Part shown: one piece after another, positions 7,917-14,770 of the stretch
Layout: each line of letters opens with the position of its first letter
Numbering within the stretch: position 1 is the stretch's first letter
Source of the DNA: Desulfosporosinus metallidurans
Lineage (GTDB): Bacteria; Bacillota; Desulfitobacteriia; Desulfitobacteriales; Desulfitobacteriaceae
Assembly: GCF_001936615.1 (NCBI RefSeq)
Contig: NZ_MLBF01000037.1
Coordinates: 1-46,882, forward strand
Reading direction: 5' to 3'
Length of the DNA: 46,882 nucleotides
Notes under the pieces: generated by a model
What the model saw: the letters and a program-made list of their open reading frames with translations, nothing else
Databases searched by the model: none
Told to the model about the DNA's origin: nothing
Translations under genes and position numbers: made by a program

Positions 7917-8182
7917 TATGTTATACCCTCATATGGCGTTGTAAATCTCTTTAGAAGAGAGCGCATCATGCTCTCCATAATACTGTCAATTTTTTTTGCA
8001 ACCCTGGGGATCTGATGTCCGGATTCTCGAATTCGTTTCTGCCTTTTTAGTGGATACTCATAGGTAATTTTACCTTCCCATGCATAATCGAGTTGCTCTT
8101 TTACATATCTTTGCTCACTCTCGGTAAGCTCATTAAAATCCTTGCTATCATCCACTCTTTGCGTTAAACTCCCGATAGTCAT
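7916..8182 (-). CDS. Small helical protein of unknown function
   Basis: This 88-residue protein has a GGGGAGATG site before ATG 8182. It is mostly helical and charged: SLTQRVDDSKDFNELTESEQRYVKEQLDYAW, then a basic RQKRIRESGHQIPRVAKKIDSIMESMMRSLLKRF. The first gene of an overlapping pair, it ends in TAA shared with the next ATG. A second 46-codon frame (8288 to 8148) overlaps its start in another frame, with only a weak ribosome site, and I do not annotate it. The family is not recognised. Confidence 0.5.
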   Translation of the reverse strand: MTIGSLTQRVDDSKDFNELTESEQRYVKEQLDYAWEGKITYEYPLKRQKRIRESGHQIPRVAKKIDSIMESMMRSLLKRFTTPYEGIT

Positions 8183-8294
8183 TGGTAATCACATCTCCCC
8201 AACTTCTTATAATATCAATCGCTATTGCTACAAAGACAATATCGTATTTCCTTGGCATACCTGACATCGCTACATAATGCCAATCCATGCTTCC

Positions 8295-8543
8295 CTACTT
8301 AGTACGGCGATTCCCAATTGCCATTAGGTGGACATAAACCTCTACTCTTGATTTCATTTCATTTGGAAGAAGATTAATGGATGCACCACTATGTTCCCTA
8401 ATGTGGTCATTGTTTCTGCACCTTCTGCACATCTCTCAGAACAGCTTAATTACCTCTTCCTCTAAATCCTTCGGTATTGTGGTACGGTCCAGCTTTGCCC
8501 TGAACTTCATAATGGCAGTTGTTAACTCATCTCTGTGATGGCT
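8295..8543 (-). pseudogene. Possible decayed small gene in the 361-base gap
   Basis: The gap 8183-8543 has no intact gene. In the same frame as the C39-like gene, and directly after its TAG stop (8544-8546), a protein-like sequence continues. It reads MKFRAKLDRTTIPKDLEEE to a TGA at 8436-8438, then goes on as EMCRRCRNNDH... to a TAG at 8295-8297. A CxxC pair and a coherent amphipathic pattern span the TGA. This suggests a small zinc-binding protein killed by one nonsense change. No convincing ribosome site is seen. Confidence 0.35.
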
Positions 8544-9191
8544 CTACTTTTTCCATATGGCGATAGCCTGATCCAACTTTACTTTCCGATCGCCGGTCCA
8601 CCAAGTATATGGATACGCCCCACCACTTGCTCTAGCCTCAACAACACCATTCCAAGCACTTACCTTAGAAGGCAACTCTCCTGGATCAAGAACTAGAATT
8701 CGGCAAAGGCTTAGCGTCCCATTGTTCTCTTTTGAATACTCCAAACCTACTGCAACTACCCAATGTCCAGAGCCTGGATATTCCATACCCATAATAACGG
8801 GATGGTTTTCTTTAATGTGCTTTTCGACAAAGCTCTTTACACCTACTCCACTTTCTTTAAAAGGTTCAGTTCCTAGCCTTTTAGTAAATGCCCCATCGAT
8901 AAAATCCTGTAGTTCTTCCAAATTAGTTCCATCTCTAAAAAGTCCCTGGCCCCTATGTATCTTTTCCAGAACCTTACCAATTGAGGTTTGCTTACTATAA
9001 CGTGAAGATAAAACTGACGTTCTGTCAGCGAGTCCACAAATCAATAGGCTCATTAACAGACAGTACGGTCCACAAGCCCCATCCAAGGAGCCTTGGTGAA
9101 GATGTACCTGCTGTTCCTCCTCTTTAGGTCCCATCGCGGCAGGCCCTTCATGCGTAGTATCTATAAGGTCAATCACGTGAATCTCTGTCAT
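8544..9191 (-). CDS. Papain/C39-like cysteine peptidase domain protein
   Basis: The start is set at ATG 9191 because GGGGGAG lies just upstream. The longer start would bury that site in the gene. The 215-residue protein has a C39/papain-like triad in order: Cys40 in DGACGPYCLLMSLL, His143 in GSGHWVVAVGLE and Asp169 in ILVLDPGE. There is no signal peptide or membrane helix, so it should act in the cytoplasm, unlike C39 domains of bacteriocin exporters. Proteins of this shape process peptides or act as immunity or effector enzymes. The neighbours do not settle which. TGA and TAG codons follow in frame after its stop. Confidence 0.7.
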   Translation of the reverse strand: MTEIHVIDLIDTTHEGPAAMGPKEEEQQVHLHQGSLDGACGPYCLLMSLLICGLADRTSVLSSRYSKQTSIGKVLEKIHRGQGLFRDGTNLEELQDFIDGAFTKRLGTEPFKESGVGVKSFVEKHIKENHPVIMGMEYPGSGHWVVAVGLEYSKENNGTLSLCRILVLDPGELPSKVSAWNGVVEARASGGAYPYTWWTGDRKVKLDQAIAIWKK

Positions 9192-9560
9192 TAATATCTC
9201 CCCCATTCTCTTTTGGCACGCACTTTATCCCCATTTTAAGAATTAAAAGACAAAAATACAATTGAGTTGGCAAATATGAATATGATTGATAATTACCGTG
9301 CACTTTTTCAGAAAGCCTATGTATGGTATAGACATAGGGACATATTCACCCCCATCGAAGACCGCTAATAAGTGAATGGCTTAGTATTAACCCAATGAAA
9401 ATTTGTTCAGCTTCAGAAGGGTGACCCACAAAGTTGTTAAACTTAGGTGTCTCAGATGAATGAATCAATCAGAGAGGAGGATTTTGATAACTACATTCGA
9501 TGAAATAGAATATTTTTTCATGCGGGTCAGTTGAGAAAGCAATAAGGAGGGCATTTAAAA
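9192..9560. other. Divergent intergenic region
   Basis: 369 bases between a minus-strand and a plus-strand gene, so promoters for both should lie here. A short inverted repeat, CCTATGT/ACATAGG, occurs at about 9319-9341. A strong AATAAGGAGGG site at 9541-9551 serves the plus-strand gene. A second GAGAGGAGG at about 9472-9480 precedes a 16-codon frame. That frame may be a leader peptide but could be chance. No clear sigma-A hexamers are seen. Confidence 0.35.
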
Positions 9561-10799
9561 ATGGGTATACTACAAGCTATTTGGGTATTAAGCATCTTGG
9601 TTATTTTAATTGATGTGGTACTTTGGTTAATTTTCAAAGTCAAGAAAAACCTAAACCGAGCAAAGTTATGGAAAAGGCTTTTATTTGTAAGGATAGGCTT
9701 AAGCCTATCTTTTTTTATTGTTATGCTCATAGTACACAATCAAGCAAATATTCAGACTGACGTTCTTCAAAAAAACGCCAGTACCCTTAAGGCACCAGTA
9801 TCTCAGACATCCCTGCCAAAGAGTAACGAATGGAAAATTTCAGATATGAAGGTAGGGTTGCCGTTTTCAGACGTTGAAAATAAACTTCCGTCGGACGCTA
9901 CTATTGAAGTAAAACTAGTTAAGGGTGTGGAAGCGTACGTGATCACGTCTGACCAGCAGAAAAAACAATGGACCTTTTCCAAAGAAGGAATGCTTCGGGG
10001 TATATCGGTTAGCACGGCAGGCAGTGGTTTGGACGGGGGACTAACAGTAGGTGACAAAGAGTATCACATTACGGACATAATGGGAGCGCCGACAATAAGT
10101 CCTAACAATAGTCAGGATAAACTCTACGTTTATAAATTTCCTGATAACGAGATCCAAGTTCGTGTTAATGAAGGTTCCGTTGATCGGATTAATCTGAATA
10201 TTCCCGACGGCTACCCTGTACCTTCACTAAAAGCTGATGAGGCCCAAAAAATCCTTTTGTATTACAACACAAAAGTGGCGGATAAATTCTCCAACTCACC
10301 TCTAAATACTAAACCGAAAGATACCAAAGACGCCGTCCAGAAAAATTCTCCAAGCGACAAGACAAAGACTGTCCAACCTTTAAATCCCACTACTAAGGCA
10401 CCTACGAAGGCATCCAGTAAGACTTCGTATGATAGAGATAAGCTTGTTGCAACAGCAAAGATAGTCAACTCTTATTTTATAGAGTATCAAAACATTAGTT
10501 TGTCTAATACCCCGGCAGATAAGAAAAGCACACTTAAAGCTTTGCAAGAAAAGGCTGATTTATGGAACTTGTCCATAACTTTGGAAGAGAATATTGTTGT
10601 CCAATCAGAAGATAAGTTGTTGTGGCGTTGGTTAGTTCAGTTCACAGACCAAGTAGGTAGTGCGATAGACTATCATCTTGGCTACCTAACGGGAACAGAT
10701 CCTACGTTTAAGGCATTATCTCTTTCCGAAGGTCAAAAGGCCCTAGTGAACGCGGTAAGTCTGGCTGCACAATACCAAGAAAAATTTGGAGATCTGTAG
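9561..10799 (+). CDS. Membrane-anchored extracytoplasmic protein, unknown function
   Basis: This is a 412-residue protein with an AAGGAGGG site. Two N-terminal transmembrane helices (about residues 4-26 and 40-60) are separated by a basic loop. The rest faces outward. The first outer domain (about 90-230) holds MKVGLPFSDVENKLPSDATIEV and a DGYPVPSL ending. A Lys/Thr/Pro/Ser-rich linker follows (about 240-290, KPKDTKDAVQKN...TKAPTKASSKT). The C-terminal domain (about 295-412) is helical. The layout suits a sensor or cell-wall-associated protein. The family is not recognised. Two more plus-strand genes follow. Confidence 0.7.
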   Translation: MGILQAIWVLSILVILIDVVLWLIFKVKKNLNRAKLWKRLLFVRIGLSLSFFIVMLIVHNQANIQTDVLQKNASTLKAPVSQTSLPKSNEWKISDMKVGLPFSDVENKLPSDATIEVKLVKGVEAYVITSDQQKKQWTFSKEGMLRGISVSTAGSGLDGGLTVGDKEYHITDIMGAPTISPNNSQDKLYVYKFPDNEIQVRVNEGSVDRINLNIPDGYPVPSLKADEAQKILLYYNTKVADKFSNSPLNTKPKDTKDAVQKNSPSDKTKTVQPLNPTTKAPTKASSKTSYDRDKLVATAKIVNSYFIEYQNISLSNTPADKKSTLKALQEKADLWNLSITLEENIVVQSEDKLLWRWLVQFTDQVGSAIDYHLGYLTGTDPTFKALSLSEGQKALVNAVSLAAQYQEKFGDL

Positions 10800-10850
10800 T
10801 GAACCAGCTCTTTACCTCATTAATACTGCTACCAAGAAAGGATGATCAAA

Positions 10851-11162
10851 ATGTCAGAAGAACCAGCAAAATACGAAGCTAATGGCAGCGCTAAAAATGA
10901 GAATTGCGATGGCGTCGATCCATTCCAAGAGTCGATGCAACGTGTTGCCAAAGCCCACGATAAACTTTTACAAAGACTCTTCGGGTTTGTACCGGACCAA
11001 CCTGAGACCTATGTTGTCAGTAGGAAGAAGTACACCAAAGCAATGAAAAGTGTTCAGCAGGATTTTGATCTCGTTGAGGGGGACCCAGATTTCATCTTGT
11101 TTATCTTCGAACAATTGAGCAGGTCGCCACGATTTACTGATCTTCGAGAAGATAAATGGTGA
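10851..11162 (+). CDS. Cytoplasmic protein of unknown function
   Basis: Start set at ATG 10851 (AAAGGA site eight bases upstream) rather than the ATG three codons earlier, which overlaps that site. The 103-residue product is soluble and charged, with a helical AKAHDKLLQRLFGFVP segment and a FILFIFEQLSRSPRF end. No cysteine motif or membrane segment. It follows the membrane-anchored gene by 51 bases and may be cotranscribed. The family is not recognised. Confidence 0.6.
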   Translation: MSEEPAKYEANGSAKNENCDGVDPFQESMQRVAKAHDKLLQRLFGFVPDQPETYVVSRKKYTKAMKSVQQDFDLVEGDPDFILFIFEQLSRSPRFTDLREDKW

Positions 11163-11257
11163 AATGCTAAGCAGGTCTCCTTGGTTTTATGACGAAATAA
11201 ATTAGAATCATACAGGTCACGTGGACATGTTAATAACAGATCCAAAGTCATCTGAAG

Positions 11258-11286
11258 CCTAGGGCCGGCTAAAGCCAGCCTTGGGG
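11258..11286. terminator. GC-rich hairpin in the gap between plus-strand genes
   Basis: GGCCGGCT-AA-AGCCAGCC, extended by CCTAG and TTGGGG, forms a strong stem after the 103-residue gene. No U-tract follows, so an intrinsic terminator is possible but not proven. A short palindrome, TTGTAT-GT-ATACAA, lies at about 11398-11411 just before the next gene. Confidence 0.3.
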
Positions 11287-11431
11287 ATGAATATTTTCTA
11301 AGCCCACATTGTTTTATAGAACTATAAATATATGAAAGCATGCTGTAAAAATGATCCCAGTATATTTAGCGATGAAAGAGGAGAAAAGCCCTCCTTCATT
11401 GTATGTATACAAATAGATTGGAGTGGTTGAC

Positions 11432-12457
11432 ATGCCATTAGATGAAAAAGATCAACAATTATTTCGAGACTATGTTATGCCCTTCATTGCCAAAAATCGT
11501 TCTACATCAAGCCAAACGATTCTTGAACTGTTGGAAAAGGAAGAGCCAAAACTTCTGAAGCGCATTAACAAAACAAGTAAAAAGATTGGTCCTCTAGCTT
11601 ATATTGGAAGATATCTACTTGCAAAATTTAAAAAAGAGGGCTGGTTGGTTAACGAGGATGAATTGTGGACGGTAAACATCAATCAGGAGCGCTGTGCTCA
11701 ATGTTTTAAACTTCTTGATGAGGTATATTTAGTTGACATTGAAAACAACCGCTTCTGCAGCGAAAATTGCGCGGATGACTTTGAACCGGAATTTGTCGAG
11801 CCTTATGATTCATACTGGGATCAATACATGTATTTGTTCCATACTTTTAGCGAGCTGTACCCTAAATTTGCTGTATTCAAAAAACCCCTAGAAAAGGTAG
11901 AAGTCATTAGTCCGTCCACTCATTTGGCTTTACTAAAAACACTGCAAAAAATTGAAGAACATGTTTATAATCCAGAAAATGACGGAATTATGCTTGACGA
12001 GGGGGCAGATGGCCCGATCGCCGCTGAGATTTATCGGATGCTGTCCATTTTGAACAACGAACTGCTGCAACTTCGCAAAGTTGAAAAGGTGTTCCGTAAA
12101 CACCGACTCAAACAAAAAGGAGTCTTTGCCATTATTGTGGATTCCGAATATTTATCTGGTTCCAGTAAAAACGATGCAGTTTTTAAGGAATTTATCCGTA
12201 AAAATCGAAGATATAAAATGTCTAAGAGCAATATGTGGGGAACTACTAAGCTTGAAAAACGCAACCAATGGTACGATGAACTAATCCCTCAATTAAAAAG
12301 CGCACTCCATTATGAAAATTATGTTGAGTGCCCGATTTGTTCATTATTAAGTGAAGAAAATCATACAAAAAAGGCCAATGATAATTATCGTTACTGTGAA
12401 TATTGCTATGACGACGTTAGGCTAGCTGGAGGGTTTGACCGTGAACTTTATGACTAA
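11432..12457 (+). CDS. Zinc-finger-like protein of unknown function
   Basis: Start set at ATG 11432 (GGAGTGG site). The 341-residue protein has an N-terminal helical region, about residues 1-85, with SSQTILELLEKEEPKLLKR that resembles a small DNA-binding or adaptor fold. A metal-binding cluster follows near 90-115: CAQC, then FCSENCADD. The middle is helical. A second cluster lies near the C-terminus: CPIC, then YRYCEYCYDD. Two CxxC pairs at each end imply bound zinc. No known catalytic motif. It is the last of three plus-strand genes and ends 200 bases before the IS4-interrupted defence gene on the other strand. Confidence 0.7.
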   Translation: MPLDEKDQQLFRDYVMPFIAKNRSTSSQTILELLEKEEPKLLKRINKTSKKIGPLAYIGRYLLAKFKKEGWLVNEDELWTVNINQERCAQCFKLLDEVYLVDIENNRFCSENCADDFEPEFVEPYDSYWDQYMYLFHTFSELYPKFAVFKKPLEKVEVISPSTHLALLKTLQKIEEHVYNPENDGIMLDEGADGPIAAEIYRMLSILNNELLQLRKVEKVFRKHRLKQKGVFAIIVDSEYLSGSSKNDAVFKEFIRKNRRYKMSKSNMWGTTKLEKRNQWYDELIPQLKSALHYENYVECPICSLLSEENHTKKANDNYRYCEYCYDDVRLAGGFDRELYD

Positions 12458-12554
12458 CGATCAGTCATTTCCATTACCGCTAATTCATCGTGATATTCCA
12501 TCAAAAATTTTATAAATGCTTTACCTGCCAAACGTATGTTGCTTTTCTTCTACA

Positions 12555-12581
12555 CTACGCGGAACTTGTCGTTCCGCGTAG
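12555..12581. repeat. Perfect 11-bp hairpin, CTACGCGGAAC arms
   Basis: CTACGCGGAAC (12555-12565) and GTTCCGCGTAG (12571-12581) are perfectly complementary with a five-base TTGTC loop. It lies in the convergent gap between a plus-strand gene and the minus-strand PIN fragment, so a terminator role is natural. Neither side has a U-tract, and it could instead be a protein-binding site. Confidence 0.45.
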
Positions 12582-12655
12582 GTACCGCCCTCTTCAAAAT
12601 AGGTCCATTACCCTTTGTGGAGAGACAAGTTCCATCGAATATAAACCTTTTTAAA

Positions 12656-13108
12656 TTATACTAAGCAGCATAATGCATCTATTCCAACGTTCTCATACCA
12701 AGCCTCTTTCACTATTCCTTGCGCTGTTGCGTATGGAGTGATCAGAGGTATACCCAACTCATTTGACATGCAAATACCACTGATATAATCCCTATTAACT
12801 TGAGGATATTTAGTCTTTAAATCCTGATACCAATTAATCTTAGGTGCTACTAAATGAATGCGCGAATCATTACTCATCCAAGTAATAATTCTTCTTATTA
12901 GCTGGGACTCTTGGCAGAATAAAGATATATGAATGTCATATTGAGCCGCATACGTAATATAAATTCGTTTATATTTCACTAAGTAATCAATCCTATTTAA
13001 GAAAAAAAGCATATAGATTGACTGAGCATCCAAAAGAATCTCCTCACCCAATCGTGACCGTTCTTTCTCAAGCACTCTGCCATCTTTACGAAAAATTTGC
13101 ATCTGTTT
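12656..13108 (-). pseudogene. C-terminal PIN-like part of SIR2-TPR-PIN protein, cut off by IS4 element
   Basis: This is the 3' end of the gene whose 5' part is 14771-17458. Deleting the IS and one copy of the 6-bp repeat joins ...IAIKQ to MQIFRKDGRVL... in frame. The 148-residue segment begins with charged helix, then has ILLDAQSIYMLFFLNRIDYL, where the Asp is a candidate first metal ligand of a PIN nuclease. It continues with IYITYAAQYDI and ISGICMSNELGIPLITPYA, with an acidic Glu at a typical second position. The order resembles PIN domains known to be fused to TPRs. Severed from its promoter and start, the fragment is unlikely to be made. A TTG inside the IS end opens the frame by chance. 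Confidence 0.75.
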
Positions 13109-14770
13109 CTCAAGTTTCGCACCCAATAAAATGGCTGAAATTTCAGTCTAAAAAAGGTGAAAAATATAGCTGAAATCCGCATGAACACTGAGTTTATGGT
13201 ATAATTAGATGTCGATCCAAATTAACCAAAAATGAGGTGTTATCATGCGGAAACCTGTCAAAGAAATTGAAAACGTGCTCCAAAATCATGGTTATTCGAT
13301 TAACAACATTATATGTGAAGTTATGAAGACCTTCAAGCTTAAAACACTGTGCCACCAAGTTAGCTTTCAAAAACAGGCGGGCTACAGTACTTCGGAAATC
13401 CTCGTACTCATGTTGATGCTACCCCTAATGTTACTAAAAAGTGTCCACGCTTTATACAAAAGTGAATCTAAAAAGGTTACCACTATGAAAAAAGACACTA
13501 TCTATCGCCTGAAAAATAATGAAAAAATGCCTTGGAGAGCATTACTACTCGTTATGGCTAAACAGTTCCAACGATTAGTGAATCCTACAAACGAAATGGA
13601 TGACAAGTCCGCCTTCATTCTGGATGATACGACTATCGCCAAAACAGGTCGGAGAATTGAACAGGTTAGCAGGGTATTTGACCATGTCGCAGGGAGAAAA
13701 GGTACTAAACTAGGCTTTAAAAATCTCACACTTGGTCTATTCGACGGTAAAATCTTCAAGCCTTTGGACTTCACCCTTCAAGCAGAAAAGGCACTAACGA
13801 AGGCTCGGCACCGCAAAGAACAGTACAAAAAGCTGAGAGATCCAAAATCTGCCGGGGCGAAACGTATCCGAGAATGCCATGTTAGCAAAATTACGAACGG
13901 TCTTGACATGCTGAAACGGGCTTTAAAACAGGGATTCAAAGCCAAATACGTACTTGTTGACAGCTGGTTCAGCAGCCACGAGTTTATTCAAACGGTTCGG
14001 GAACTGGGCAAAAATCCGATGCATTTGATTTGTGGAGTCCGTAAAGATGGTCGAAAGTATCTCTACAAAGGGGATTCCTTCAACGCCAAGGAATTGCATA
14101 GCGTTTTAAAAAACGAGGGTCAAGAGAAACGTTGTCGGAAGCGAAATACCCGTTATTTCGAAGCCGTTGTTGATTATGAAGGAATAGGGCAAGTTAAATT
14201 GTATTTTTGCCGTTTTCCCTATCAGAAAAAATGGAGGTTGTTTCTCTCGACCGACACATCCCTCAGTTTATTGAGCATGTTGGAGATCTACAGCGTCCGT
14301 TGGAGCATAGAAGTCTTTTTCAAGGAAACAAAGCAGTACCTTAAATTAGGGACGTGTCAATCGAGGGACTTTGATGCTCAAATCGCTCATATTACAACTT
14401 GTTATGTTCTCTATACTCTTCTGGCCTACTTTCGTCGAGTGAACGCCTATGAATCCTTGGATGGTTTGTTTGCCGAGATTAAAGACGAACTTATTGAGAA
14501 GAATGTAGCGGAACGCCTGTGGGAATTATTTGATGATTTACTACAAGTGGTGATAACAAGCATCGCCAAGTCCGGTTTAGTGGACCTTTTGGAATTTAAG
14601 AATTCCCATGAATATGAGTACTTGAAAGAGCTATTTGAGAATTCATTTCTTACTAATCAGCTGAAAGCCCTTGAAAAGGCTAGTTAATCATTAATAATCA
14701 AAAGGTAACAATGACATTAGGCTACCGGGAAACAAGAAAAGCAGGGATCTAGAGGGGTGCGAAACTTCAG
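13109..14770 (+). mobile_element. IS4-family insertion sequence, 1662 bp
   Basis: The ends are 16-base inverted repeats: CTCAAGTTTCGCACCC at 13109-13124, and the complement of CTGAAGTTTCGCACCC at 14755-14770, with 15 of 16 matching. Immediately outside lie identical 6-base copies CTGTTT (13103-13108 and 14771-14776), a target-site duplication. One transposase gene fills the element. The intact ends, intact transposase and clean duplication suggest a recent insertion. It lands in the SIR2-TPR-PIN gene in opposite orientation. Confidence 0.9.
13245..14687 (+). CDS. IS4-family transposase
   Basis: This 480-residue DDE transposase has a GAGGTG site before ATG 13245. The first catalytic Asp is in FILDDTTIAKTG, the second in YVLVDSWFSS, and the Glu in YSVRWSIEVFFKETK. 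That last motif fits the Y-(2)-R-(3)-E-(6)-K signature of the IS4 family exactly. The N-terminal 100 residues are a helical DNA-binding region. Length is normal and no frameshift is seen, so it is probably active. It lies inside the 1662-bp element with 16-base inverted repeats. Confidence 0.95.
   Translation: MRKPVKEIENVLQNHGYSINNIICEVMKTFKLKTLCHQVSFQKQAGYSTSEILVLMLMLPLMLLKSVHALYKSESKKVTTMKKDTIYRLKNNEKMPWRALLLVMAKQFQRLVNPTNEMDDKSAFILDDTTIAKTGRRIEQVSRVFDHVAGRKGTKLGFKNLTLGLFDGKIFKPLDFTLQAEKALTKARHRKEQYKKLRDPKSAGAKRIRECHVSKITNGLDMLKRALKQGFKAKYVLVDSWFSSHEFIQTVRELGKNPMHLICGVRKDGRKYLYKGDSFNAKELHSVLKNEGQEKRCRKRNTRYFEAVVDYEGIGQVKLYFCRFPYQKKWRLFLSTDTSLSLLSMLEIYSVRWSIEVFFKETKQYLKLGTCQSRDFDAQIAHITTCYVLYTLLAYFRRVNAYESLDGLFAEIKDELIEKNVAERLWELFDDLLQVVITSIAKSGLVDLLEFKNSHEYEYLKELFENSFLTNQLKALEKAS

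Noticed and set aside
8148..8288. 46-codon minus-strand ORF overlapping the start of the 88-residue gene
   Set aside because: Only a weak AGGGAAG site and a long overlap with a better-supported gene.
8436..8438. Selenocysteine at the in-frame TGA
   Set aside because: No convincing downstream SECIS-type hairpin adjacent to the codon and no recognised selenoprotein family.
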